Source: Parvularia atlantis (taxonomy: Eukaryota; Opisthokonta; Rotosphaerida). Taken from it: DNA of 18,526 bases. The first letter of the stretch is position 1, and each line of letters begins with the position of its first letter. The notes under the pieces are model-generated. The model was not told the origin of the DNA and did not search any database. It saw only the letters and a list, made by a program, of their open reading frames with translations. The position numbers and the translations under genes were made by a program. Location of the stretch: the NCBI GenBank assembly GCA_943704415.1, contig CALSCO010000621.1, positions 1 to 18,526 on the forward strand, given 5' to 3'. Positions 8,681-18,228 of the stretch are shown here, piece by piece.

Positions 8681-10660
8681 GACGAAGCGAAAGTAGCGCG
8701 GCGGGTGCGCCCGTGGTGGCGGCGAGACCTCCTCGGGCTGGAAGGAGGCAAAGGCCGCAGTTTCGCCCTGCGTGCTCGCGTGCGACAAGAACGGGCTTGG
8801 CGGGAGTATCGCCACCGGGGGCACCTCCGGGTGGATGAAGCCACCCAGAACGAAGGGAAGGCGGCCCGCCAGCATCGCCCCGGCCGAAATGCCCAGATTC
8901 GCCTGCAGTGCGGCGACGCTGGCGGCGCTGCCGACAGGTGTTGGCGGCCCCGACAGCAACGGCGTCAGCAGCGGCGGCAGGATGGGCGACGCGGGCGTGG
9001 TGACGGGCGTCGGCGTGTAGGGCGCTGCGCCGGTCGAGAGGGGTTTGCGCAGACTCCACGACGTTGGAATACCCGTACCGTCCCCGGACGACGGCGGTAG
9101 GCCGCGCAGCGGCGTCGGCTGGGCTGGCAGGGCGGGCAGCACCGACGCCACGTTGGACGACGGCGTGTAGGGTTGCGCGAGCGGCGAGAGCTGCTTGGCG
9201 AGAGCGGGCAGAGGCGCCGGGAGCGGCGTCACGGCGGCCGCGGCGCCGGTGCGCGTGCTCGCGTCTGGCCCTCGCAGCGGTGTCGTGGTCGCCGAAGCCG
9301 CGACGCTGGCTGACGCTGCGCGTGTCGGTGTCGCGGCACTGAGCGCAGGCAGGCTCGGCGGCACCACAGGCAAAGCGCTCTGCGGCGCAGGCGGCATGGA
9401 TGCAAGCGGCGTGGTCGTGGTCGCAGGTGGCGTCGTTGCAGGGCGCACGGTCGCAGGCAGCGTGGTGGTGGATGCGCTGGCGGCGGGCGGCACGCGTGCA
9501 GGGTCCAGAAGGCGGTCGATGCTGGTTTGGATCCCATCGCCGCCGTCGAGGCTGACCATGACCTGTTGCGAGTCCAGGACGCGGGTGATTGTCACCTCGT
9601 GATGCGAGCCCTTCACCGCAAAGGCGCAGCGCATGCCCGCCGCCGGTGTGAGCACACGCCCATCTGGCCCAAACGCCGGCTGCTGCTCGGGCTGTGGTTG
9701 GCCGGGCTGTTGGTCTGGCTGTTCTACGGCTTGAGGCTCATGTTGCGGCTCGGGCTCAGCAGGCTGTTGGTCGGCTTGCTGCGTTACGGGCTCGGCAGGT
9801 TGCACCTCGGCCTGAGCAGGCTGCACCTCGATGTCGGTCGGCTGCGCCTTGTGCTGCTCGCGCTGCTCAGCGGGCCCAGCGGGCTGCTGCAACTCAGGTG
9901 GCATCTCGACGTCGGCGAACTGCTGCTTGAGCTGCGGCTCAGGCTGTGTCTCGGGCTGGCCGGGCTGCGTCTCAGGCTGGTCGGGCTGCTGCTCGGGCTG
10001 ATCGGCATGCGGCTCGGACTGCAGTTCAAGCTGATCGGGCTGCTGCTCGGGGAGCGGCTCTGCCATCACCAGCTGCTGCTCGGGCTGCAACGCGGGCTGC
10101 GGATCGGGCTGCGGCGGATCGGGCTGCGGATCGAACTGCGGATCGTCAGCGGCTTCGGCGATCACCTCGTGCGGCGCAGCCGGCGCTGCGGCGTCCTGTG
10201 CGGCGGCACGTAGCGGCGCCTCGTCTTCATCCGGCAGCTCCTCGATGCACGCGCCCTGCGGCACGGCGTCTGCAGCGGCGGCGCGTGAGGTTGGCGTCTG
10301 GTGCCATCGGCGGCGCGCACCGTGCTCGCCGTCGATCGTGAGCAGCCGCACCTGGCTCGCCAGCTCCGCAAACTCGTCCGCGTGCGGCTGCTTGAGGATG
10401 CGCACCCACTCGTCCGTGCTCTCGTGCGCGACCACGCCCAGCACGGCCTCGGCGTCGTCCTCGGTCAGGTGTTCTGGCGCCAAACTTCGTGAGGAACGCG
10501 CGCCGCGGCCGCCACGGCGTCGCGCACCGCGCGCCGCGCGCCGGAGCTGCTGCCATAGGATCGCGCGCATCTCGTGCTCGCCGTCGTCCGCGCCCGGGCG
10601 CAGCGGCGCGTGCGCGTCGGCCCGCGCGGCGTCGAGAGGGCTGCCGGCGCCAGCCGCCAT
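7098..10660 (-). CDS. Large Pro/Gln/Ala-rich protein with polyQ and small beta-barrel-like segments, unknown function
   Basis: Exons 10660-10528, 10473-7702, 7652-7424, 7364-7286 and 7238-7098 give 1117 aa; if the 54-nt stop-free gap 10527-10474 is coding instead, 1135 aa. Removing it gives a smooth helical N-terminus (LRRAAREHLTEDDAEAVLG), so I favour an intron. Order: acidic helical N-terminus; Gln/Pro/Glu-rich tract (about 155-305); a compact segment PAAGMRCAFAVKG...VTITRVLDS (about 322-370) resembling a Tudor/SH3-like small barrel; Pro/Thr/Ser-rich region; Q11 (about 643); AEPPKP-type repeats (about 682-772); Ala/Pro tract; then C-terminal beta-rich segments (DIEVFFTDEQTGELVHGV; QVMVRVMPTGTLIMVKTHL; DIGDVCEVSFDDDMWFLGIV). 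The latter also read like Tudor-type strands. No family recognised. Nearly 2.8 kb of it lies in one exon, unlike its neighbours. Confidence 0.65.
7830..8180. repeat. Ala/Pro low-complexity tract (GGTGCC-type hexamer repeats)
   Basis: Runs of GGTGCC/GGTGCT near 7860-7887 and 8087-8160 encode alternating Ala-Pro on the minus strand within the Pro-rich protein. Confidence 0.85.
8648..8677. repeat. (CTG)10 microsatellite encoding polyglutamine
   Basis: Ten perfect CTG units on the plus strand read as CAG on the minus strand; with the adjoining CAA they give Q11 inside the Pro-rich protein. Confidence 0.95.
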
Positions 10661-10743
10661 GCCAAGCGTCTGAGTCGGTATCGGCGCAAAGTCCAACTCA
10701 ACGGAGACACACACGACCGCACACACACCGACCTTCACACGGC
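10661..10743 (-). promoter_or_regulatory. 83-bp intergenic spacer, upstream of the Pro-rich gene
   Basis: This spacer separates the TRIM-like stop (10744) from the ATG at 10660 on the same strand. It holds a GTGTGTGTG-rich stretch and an acceptor-like ...CCGACTCAG nine bases before the ATG on the minus strand. No TATA element is seen. Confidence 0.45.
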
Positions 10744-12640
10744 TCAGAACAGCACCACGCTTGCGTTGCCCGTGCTGCACACGGCCACGGTGCGGCCAAG
10801 TGGCGAGAGAGCGACGCCGTTGACCGTTGAGACGACGCCGCTGCCCCACATGTGCACGCGTTCGCCGGCGCCGTCGATAGTCCAGACCGAAACCTTGTCG
10901 CTCTCGCCGACGACGAGCCGGCGCGCACTCGCGTCCCACGCCAGACCACGCGGCTGGCTCATCTGGCCCGCGCCGATGTGCCGAACGAAGACGCCGTTGT
11001 CGAGCTGAAGCACTTGCAGACGGTTGTTGTTCGTGTCGCAGCAGATCGCGACGCGAACGTCGTCCTCCTCCACAGCGACGACCGCGCATGGGCCGCTGAG
11101 ACTGCCGTCGCCCATCGACCTCCAGCATTGCGCGCCCTCAGCCGTGAAGCGGAACATGCCGCTGCCGCTCGAGCAGGCGATGAGAACTGAGCCGTCAGAC
11201 GGGGAACAGACGCCATAAGGCGTGGCCGCCGTTGCGATGGAGCGCTTGACCGAGCCCGACGCGTTGATCAAGACAACCTGGTTGTTTCCGCTGTGGCTGA
11301 CCCAGAGGTCGCCCGTCGGCGTGAGGGCGATGCCGCACGGCTGAGCGCCCATGGTGATGCTGCGGGAGTGGTGGCCCTCGATGGTCATGACCTGGATGCG
11401 CTGGCTGTTCGAGTCCGTGATGAAGAGTTGGTGCTGCTTGTCGAAGACGACGTAGCGCGGGGCAACGATGTAGCCCGGGCTTGTGCTTGTAAACTCGCGG
11501 ACCTTGGTGTTGATGTTGAGGTAGTCTTGCGCCGTCAGGCCGTGCGTGCGCGCGGTCTCGACCTTGCCCAGCATGCTCGCGGGCATCTTGAGCAGCTCTA
11601 CCATGGTCGGCTGCGGCTTGAAGACGATGCGCGTGGTCTCGAGGACGGCGGGCTCGGTAACGATCTCGACCTTGCGCAGGGCCTCGAGGCGGGCGACGAG
11701 CTGTGTGCGCGAGAGCTCGGCATGCGCGTTGCCGTCTTTACGCGGTGCGGCACTGGTGGCGGCGGCGCGGACGAGCTCGAGGTGCGCCCTGGTCACGAGG
11801 AGCTGGTCGGCGTGATCGTGCAGCGTCTTGATGTCGGCCTCGATGGCCTGCGTGACCGTGTCCTTGAGAAAGCGGTGCCGCGCGTGAAGCTCGTCTAGCT
11901 TGCTCTGTAGCGGCTCGACCAGCGGGCGGAAGAACTCGTCCGTGATGAGCAGGGAGCTGTCCTTGTGCTTGATGAGGCGGTCGATGTCCGCGCGCACGGC
12001 TTGCTGTGCCTGCTCGCACACCTTCGCCTTGGCGACGAGCGCATCGCACAGGCCCATGACCATGTGGTGCTGTCGCGCGAGAGCCTCCACGACCGTGATG
12101 AACGAGTGGTTGCTGTGGTGCTGCGATGCCTTGTCGAAGCAGATCGAGCACACAAACTGGCTGCAGTTCGTGCAGAAGTTGATCGCGTGGATGTTCGTGT
12201 GCATGCCGCACTTGATGACGTGCGACTGGCCGGCGATGGCAACCACATCGTGGTTCGCGTTGAGGTCCGTGTGCAGCTCGACGTCGCGGTCGCAGAAGCC
12301 CTTATTGCACGTCTTGCACGCGTTCACCGCGTCGCGTTTCTTGCACTCGGTGCACTTGCCCAGCGCAAGCAGCTTGGCCGGCGGCGGGAGCATCTCGGCA
12401 CGGTCGTACGGCGTGTTGCACAGCAGGCGCTCTTCGATCTCGACCAGGCACACGCGCTTGTAGTTGACGGGCTTGTCGACGCAGCGCTGGCAGATCGGGT
12501 GCATGCACGGCAGGCGGCCCACCGGGTTTTTGTCCGTGGCACACAGCTCGTTGCACGCCGGGCACACTGCGAGCACGAGGGCCGTGCACGTCAGCACAGG
12601 GTGCAGCAGGGATACGCGGCACGGCACCTTGCGGCGGCAT
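10744..12640 (-). CDS. TRIM-like RING / two B-box / coiled-coil / NHL-repeat protein
   Basis: Exon 12640-12628 (MPPQ) joins exon 12566-10744 across a 61-nt GT-AG intron (12627-12567), giving 611 aa. I prefer ATG 12640 over the upstream in-frame ATG at 12702, because the splice joins straight into the RING Cys (MPPQVCPAC). RING ligands seen: C6, C9, C25, H27, C30, C33; the last pair is irregular (C44, C54). B-box 1 is C76/C79...C88/C91...C96...H103...H110. B-box 2 is C124/H127...C136/C139...C144/C147...H155/H158. A helical coiled-coil region follows (about 170-330), then a C-terminal beta-propeller (about 380-611) with roughly six NHL-type blades, for example RYVVFDKQHQLFITDSNSQRIQV and PRGLAWDASARRLVVGE. 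Members act as ubiquitin ligases or RNA-binding regulators; E3 activity here is uncertain because of the RING. The gene has one intron, placed at the extreme 5' end. Confidence 0.88.
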
Positions 12641-12820
12641 ACTAGCGGAGGTTGCCAACTTGTACTAGTAGCCTTGAATGTTCTCTGATGGGTAGCTGTC
12701 ATGTGTATGTCAGCCCGCTACCGTGCCACGTGCGTCGCGAGAAACGGCGCCCAACAACTCAAGCGGCACCCGGCCGCACACAGCAGGAAGAGAAAGGTGC
12801 GATGAGGGGGACGAGTGCGT
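12641..12820 (-). promoter_or_regulatory. 180-bp spacer, upstream of the TRIM-like gene
   Basis: This is the region between the tandem ADF-H stop (12821) and the TRIM-like ATG (12640), same strand. It includes a palindromic CACGTG at 12727-12732, about 87 bp before the ATG, and is AT-richer near 12650-12720. Promoter role is inferred from position only. Confidence 0.4.
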
Positions 12821-14467
12821 CTAGCGGACCTTGGACTTGGAGCCCGAGTTGGACGCGACCTTGTCCTTGACGATCGCGTCGGTGATCTCGCGCGGCGAGC
12901 TGATGTCAAAGTCGACGTGGAAGCTCTGCGGGTGTGCGCGTGAGATGCGACGGGCCTTCCGGTATGCGCACGCACCCCGAACGCCGACGTGATGGCGCCT
13001 TTGTGCGTGGCCAGCTTGGCCTTCTTCATGATGCCGACGTCGCCGCCGATGTAGTTGATGAAGACGAATCTGCGAGCACACGTGCGCGCGCGCGGGCGCT
13101 CAGCCTGCATTGGCCACGCGCGCGAGCGAGGGAGAGCCCACGCACTTGACCGTGTTGATGCCCTCGATCACGTCGTTGACGCGGACCAGCCCGTACGCGA
13201 TCGTCTCGGTGCTGAGGTCGTCGAGCATCTCGCTCACGCCGCCGCTGCCCTGTGTGCGCGCGATGGGGCCGTTCAACAACAGCAGCGTGTGCGCGCGACG
13301 CCGATGCCAGCGGCCTGCGCGCGCGTGCCTTGCCCGTCAGCACGATGTTCTTCTTGACGTCGTCGTTCTCGTACTGGCCGCGGCACCACGTCGTCTCGGT
13401 CTTGTCGTCGCGCACGTCCTTGATCGCGTCCAGCAGCGCGCTGCGGCGTGCGCGGTGAGCACGCGAACGTGCGTGCGGGGGCACGAGACGGCGCACCTGT
13501 CGAACTGCACCGCCACGACGCCTTGCGCCGCGGTCGACTGGCCCTGGAAGCCAAAGTTGCTCTTGCGCGCGACGGGCGTGCCGGTGGTCGTGGCCATGAA
13601 GCCACGCTCCTTCACGTTGGGGTCGTTGCGGATGTTGTCGCGCACGTTGTCCTGCTTGCCGCTGCGGGTCTCGCGTGAGCACGCCTGACGCGCATCTCGA
13701 TCGATCGGATCGGACCCTCACCTCGTCTGCGCGAGCTTGCGCTTGACAATCTCCTCGTCGAGCTCCTCCGGGCGCACGATCTCAAAGTCGATGTGGAAGG
13801 GCTGCGTCGGCCGCGGGTCAGCCGCGGGTCAGCCGCGTCGTATCGCGAGAGGCACGACGAGCGCGCGCACGGCAAAGTGGCGCTTGACGTCGCCCTGGAC
13901 GATGCCGATCCGGCCCTGCTTCACAAACGGCACATTCTCGCCCACAAAGTAGACGTAGACGAACTTGACCGTGGTGCTGAGGTCGATCTTCTGCGTGATG
14001 CGCACTGCGGACGGGTGTGGTGGCCGTGTGAGCCGCGCTTCTGTGCCGCCGTGCCGTGTGCGTTGCAGAAGCGCGCGCACCGAGGCCGTACATGACCGCG
14101 TCGCGCTCGAGGTTGCGCACGAGCTCGTCGACGCCCCCCGTGCCGCTCGCAGCCTGCTGCAGCAGGTGCACCTCGTTGTTCTTGTGCTTGGCCTGGCCGT
14201 GTATGTGTGTTGTTTGTGGGCCGCGGTCGACAGGCAGGCAGCGCGCACCAGCGTCCAGTTGGTCTCGGTCGCGTCGTTGCGCACATCGGCGATGGCGTCG
14301 ACGATCGCGTTGCCGTCGGCAAACTGCACCGTGACGGACATTTCCTGGCTGGCGGGCGGGCTGGGGCGGGCTGCGCGCTGCTGCGACTCGACGAGGAAGC
14401 CGAAATAGCCGCAGCCATGCGAGCCAATCGGCGGTGTCGGCCAATCGCAGACGGCAACGTCACCCAT
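12821..14467 (-). CDS. Tandem ADF-H (coactosin-like) actin-binding protein
   Basis: Nine exons: 14467-14249, 14192-14081, 14004-13871, 13801-13722, 13661-13497, 13440-13329, 13249-13146, 13069-12976 and 12925-12821, giving 374 aa in one continuous frame. Domain 1 (about 48-180) reads VQFADGNAIVDAIADVRND, then TTVKFVYVYFVGENVPFV and FHIDFEIVRPEELDEEIVK. Domain 2 (about 230-365) reads VQFDSALLDAIKDVRDDKTE, then NTVKFVFINYIGGDVGIM and FHVDFDISSPREITDAIVK. Both match coactosin (LVRDD..., ALITWIGENVSGLQRAK, EFVISDRKELEEDF). Coactosin-type ADF-H domains bind F-actin. The two halves are joined across a 60-nt GT-AG intron (13721-13662) with no stop and no room for a promoter, so I call one gene rather than two. 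Intron 13328-13250 has a GC donor. Intron position HFA|PFH in domain 1 equals AFG|SFH in domain 2, both phase 0, pointing to internal duplication. Confidence 0.85.
13250..13328 (-). other. GC-AG intron in ADF-H domain 2
   Basis: The frames of QYENDDVKKNIVLTGK and GSGGVSEMLDD only join if the intron begins GCACGC directly after AAG and ends ACACAG (79 nt). The product aligns with coactosin YDGSTIVPGEQG. No GT donor nearby gives an open frame. Confidence 0.75.
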
Positions 14468-14739
14468 GCTCTTCCCGCTCTCCTGCTTGCACTTTGCCCG
14501 TCTGCGTCGCCGTCTGCTTTTCGCGCCTCCGCCACGTCGCTGCAGCGTCCTCGTGCTCGTGCTCGTCTCTCTGTGCCTCCGTCTCTGTCTCGTGCGGTGC
14601 GCTGCCGCCGCCCGTCCCCTCCCTCAGGCTCGTTGACGGCGTGGCGTGTCACGCCTCGTGTGCTCCCAGGCCGCACCGGGCGCCTCGCTCACGCCTCCCC
14701 GCTCACGCCGCAGCAGCGCACACGACCCGCGCGAGGACG
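14468..14739. promoter_or_regulatory. Divergent promoter region between the tandem ADF-H and FN3 membrane-protein genes
   Basis: This 272-bp head-to-head spacer is strongly pyrimidine-biased on the plus strand (14500-14640, many CTC/GTCT and CTCGTG repeats). No TATA-like box is seen. It is the longest gene-free stretch in the window, and no RNA gene is evident. Confidence 0.5.
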
Positions 14740-17700
14740 ATGACCGTCGCCGCGTGGCCACCGCGCGCCGCCGACGACCCGGCCGGCGACGCGCCCGCGC
14801 TCTCGCCGCGCAAGGAGGACGACAACGGCAACGGCACAGGCAACGATCACGACGACGACCTGCGCATCTCGGACCGCGAGACCTTCGCGGGGCTGGTGCG
14901 CGCCGTCGTGGCCGCTGGGGCTATCGTGGACGAGGCGAGTGGCTGACGTGCTGCCCCGCCCCTCAGCTGCGCAAGACGCTCGCGTTCGCCCGCGGCCACC
15001 GCTCGCTCAACGTCGTGGGCGCGGCCGCGCTCGTGCTGCAGCTCAACTGGGCCGTGCAGCAGCCCGTCGAGGTGCGTGGCGCCGCCGTGACGTGGCGCGG
15101 CATGTGACGTTCTCCGCGCAGTGGATGCTCCTCGTCGGGTACTCGCTCGTGATCCTCCTGCGCGCACAGCGCCTCGGCGTGTCGACGCTGCTGCTGTACG
15201 TCCTCGGCCTGTCGCTCGGCGACTACCTCGTCTCGACGTACCTCCCGCCCGACCTCACCACCACGGCCGCGTCGCTGCTCGTCAACGCGTTTGTGGTCGT
15301 GCAGCTGCACGGCATCAACCTGCGCGGGTGCGTTTTAGTCATCACACTGAAGAGCGCCTCGTTCACGCTACGCGCAGCATGCTCCTCCTCGCCATCCTGC
15401 TGCTCATCGTCCTGCGCTACCCGACACCCGTGTCGGTGCAGCTGCGCCCGATCGCGGTGCACTGCACCGTGTTTGGCGCGAGGTGCGCGCGTCTTTGCCG
15501 TGCAGTGCGCGCCGGCTCAACCCGCGCCTCGCCGCCCGCAGCTGGCTGCTCTTTGCGGTGCTCTCGGCCGTGCACGACTCGATCGACGACGTGCTGCAAT
15601 TTCTCGGGCTCGCGCTGCCGCCGCTCCCGACGGTCATCGTGCACGTGCGCCCCGCGTTGCCTGCGCCCCCTCGCGCGCTGCGAGCAGTCGCTCACCCGCA
15701 CGCACGCGTGCGTGCCCGTGCAGGAGCTCACACCAACGTCGCTCAAGGTCTGGTGGTCGTACCGGCCGCGCGACGCCAAGCTGCTGGCGCACGTGAGTGG
15801 CTTTAAGGTTGTGGAGCGGTCACGCCCTGACGCCCGCGCCCGCCCGCAGTACGTCGTCGAGATCAACGGCGTGGAGCGGGTGGAGCTGGGCGTGTCGCAG
15901 TCGTCGTGCGTGGCAGCGCAGCGTGTACACGCGCTCGGCCCGCTCAGTCGCCGAGCACACAGAACGGTCGTAAAAGACCTGCTGCCCTCCGAGCGATACG
16001 TCGTGCGCGTCGGCGCCGTCTACCCATCCCTGAGTACCGTTATATTCTCGTTCCCGATCGTCGTGCAGACGCCCCTCGGCGGTGCGACGCCGACGTCGGA
16101 CGAAATCGGTGCGCAGCAGCAATGCCCCGCTTGTGCTCCGATGCTGACGGCCCCGCCCGCCCAGACCCGGACACGATCGACTCGGGGCGCGGCTCCACCG
16201 ACAGCTGGCCGGACAGCGCCGAGAGCGGTGCCGACGCCGGCGCGGGCTCGGAGCGGGTGCGGGCTGCTGCTAGGGTCGGTGAGCGGCCGCTGATCGCGCG
16301 GCGCAGGACAAACCGGCACCCACGGACGACTCGGAGCAGGCGTCACCGGTCGAGCCGAAGCCCATGATCGATGCGCAAGCGCTTCAGGAGATGCAGACGT
16401 CGCTGCGGCAGCTGCAGCAAGTGCGCTGCCCGGGTATGCCGCGGTGCACAACTGGTGACTGACCTGACGCGCAGCAACGCCTCAACTCGGAGACGCTCAT
16501 CCGCGAGCTGCAGATTCAGTACTACGCCGAGGTCGCCGCGCTGGAGGAGGAGGTGCAAAAGGTGCGTCCCGTGCCGCGTCCACCCTCGCTCGCAGCACTC
16601 AAGACAGCTTTGCAGTTCCGCGAGATCAAAAAGAGCGAGGACAACCCGAAGACCAAGCTCAAACACACGGTCAAGTCGCTCGAGGAGGCCAAGGCACGCG
16701 TCGACTTTACGCGCGCCAAGCTCGAGAAGGAGCTGCGATCGGAGGACGAGGTGCAGCGCGGCCTTCACGAGGAGGTGCGAACGCCCGGTGCTGTGCGCGA
16801 TCGAGCTTATGCGCCTCCACCCCATGCAGCTCGAGCGGCTGGAGCGGGAGCAGGCGGTGGCGGCTGGTGCGCTGACCGAGGCCGCACATAAGCACGACGC
16901 GATCACCGAGCAGCATCAGGCCGAGCGCCAGGCGCTCAAGACGCGCATGGAGGTGCGCTTCGCACACGCGCGCACGCATGGCTGCTCAGTGTGCTCCGTG
17001 CAGGCCGCCCGTGCCGCCACCGTCGAGGATGGCCGGCGTCTGGCCCAGGCGCGCGAGCGGCTGCAATCGTGCGAGCGCGAGATGCTGCCGGTCAAGGACA
17101 GAGTGCTGGTGCGCACGCCTGTGCCCGCGAAGCTGCGCTGCGCCGGCTCACTCGCGACAGACTGAGCGCGCCGTGCTCTCGTCGCTGCTGCAGCGCGTCG
17201 CCGGCACGCACACACGGCAGCAGGAGCGCGACAAACACCTCGAAGCGCTTATGGCGCAGCATCAGAAAGTGCGGCGCGGGCGGGCATGCGCAGCGGTGAC
17301 GCTCACGCGCACGCGGCCGCTACAGCTCGTCGACGAGAGCCGCATGATCCAGGAGATGCTGCACGAGGAGACGCAGCGCAAGATGAGCCTCATGCTCGAG
17401 CTGAGCGCGGCACGCAAGAAGCGCGAGCAGGAGCAGTCGCGCCACTTCTCGTCGGCGTTGACGCCCATGCTGCCGAGCCTCCACGCGCCGCCGATGCACG
17501 CTGCCGCGCCCGCGATGCCACTACAGCACGCTCCCGAGCCGCGCCCGGCCTTTGCGACGCTCGAGGGTGCGCGGCAGGCCGTTCAGCGGCGTGTGCGTGC
17601 GTGCTGACAGCACGGCACGGCAGACGCGCGCTACACGCCCACGAGCGCCTCCGCCTCGCCGGGCTCGCGCAAGTCGCTCTCGCCCATGTCGTCGTCGTCG

Positions 17701-18087
17701 CGCATGGACATGGGCGGCTTCGCCAACCCGTGGGCGCCGTCGCACATCCCGCCCGAGATCACGCGCCGCCTCAACTTCTCGCAGACGCCGAGTATCTCTG
17801 CGTGCGTCGCTGCGCCCACTCACCCGCTCGCCCGCTCCCGCTGACACCTCGCGCGCGCGCACAACAGGCCGTCGATCCTCTCCGGCGCTGGCCTCGGTGG
17901 CGTGGTTGACGGCGACTACGACCTCGAGCTCGCATCAAGCGACGCGCTGCCGGCGTACCTGGACGACTCGCCCGCCGCCTCGCCGCGCCCCGCTGTGCCC
18001 GCGCCGGCCCCCTCTACCGGCGCCGCCGCCCCCGCCGCCGCCCCTGCCGCGCCATCGGGCGGCCTTTTTGGCGCGTTCGGCTGGTGA
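14740..18087 (+). CDS. Multi-TM protein with fibronectin type III domain and long coiled coil
   Basis: Seventeen exons: 14740-14934, 14967-15071, 15122-15327, 15378-15482, 15542-15644, 15724-15893, 15963-16081, 16165-16256, 16307-16420, 16475-16561, 16616-16774, 16830-16952, 17004-17108, 17161-17268, 17326-17590, 17624-17801 and 17868-18087, giving 817 aa. Order: acidic hydrophilic N-terminus (1-65); about five or six hydrophobic helices (about 75-230; for example WMLLVGYSLVILL, TLLLYVLGLSLGDYL, MLLLAILLLIVL); one FN3 domain (about 238-335) with TPTSLKVWWSYRP, SGFKVVERS and VVKDLLPSERYVVRVGAVYP; an acidic linker; a heptad-rich helical region (about 370-640; LEEEVQKFREIKKSE, EKELRSEDEV, EEELERLEREQ-like); then a Ser/Pro/Ala-rich tail ending GGLFGAFGW. 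The layout suggests an endomembrane anchor with a cytosolic FN3-coiled-coil arm. I recognise no named family. Exon joins are frame-tested, but several donors (for example 15894, 17591) have alternatives. Confidence 0.72.
14935..14966 (+). other. Ultrashort 32-nt GC-AG intron
   Basis: The preceding frame reaches an in-frame TGA unless a GC donor (GAG|GCGAGT) is used with the CCCCTCAG acceptor. This joins AIVDE to LRKTLAFARG in phase 0 as a continuous helix. GT at 14939 gives the wrong frame. Confidence 0.7.
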
Positions 18088-18228
18088 TCGGCTAATCACA
18101 AATACACGACGCCGTGGCCCACGCATGGGGCGAGCGCGCACGAAACGCGACATCACACAGGCTGGCGCCGCCGCTGTGCAGCGCCCTGATGACCCGCGCT
18201 GTAGAGTTATATAAGCACGTGACCACGA
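18088..18228 (+). promoter_or_regulatory. Intergenic region with TATA-like element and CACGTG before the last gene
   Basis: In this 141-bp spacer the sequence TATATAAG (18208-18215) directly abuts CACGTG (18216-18221), just upstream of the ATG at 18229. The TATA-like string stands out in this GC-rich DNA. Spacing to the ATG is only 13 bp, tighter than a classical TATA-to-TSS distance allows. Confidence 0.5.

Noticed and set aside
9690-10140. Plus-strand Leu-rich open frame (many LLLGL runs) as a membrane protein
   Set aside because: It is the antisense shadow of the Gln/Pro-rich tract: CTG/CTC on one strand is CAG/GAG on the other.
12641-12702. Upstream ATG at 12702 as start of the TRIM-like protein
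   Set aside because: It would add a low-complexity leader and read through the GT-AG intron 12627-12567. ATG 12640 plus splicing gives the RING directly.
12727-12732. CACGTG as a conserved E-box regulatory element
   Set aside because: CACGTG strings are frequent in this GC-rich sequence, including inside coding exons, so presence alone is not evidence.
12821-13645. Second ADF-H domain as an independent downstream gene
   Set aside because: There is no ATG at a sensible place, no stop after domain 1 in the spliced frame, and only a 60-nt gap with good intron ends.
13811-13830. Direct duplication of CCGCGGGTCA as a mobile-element or target-site scar
   Set aside because: It lies wholly inside a 69-nt intron of ADF-H domain 1 and looks like simple local slippage. 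No element ends are present.
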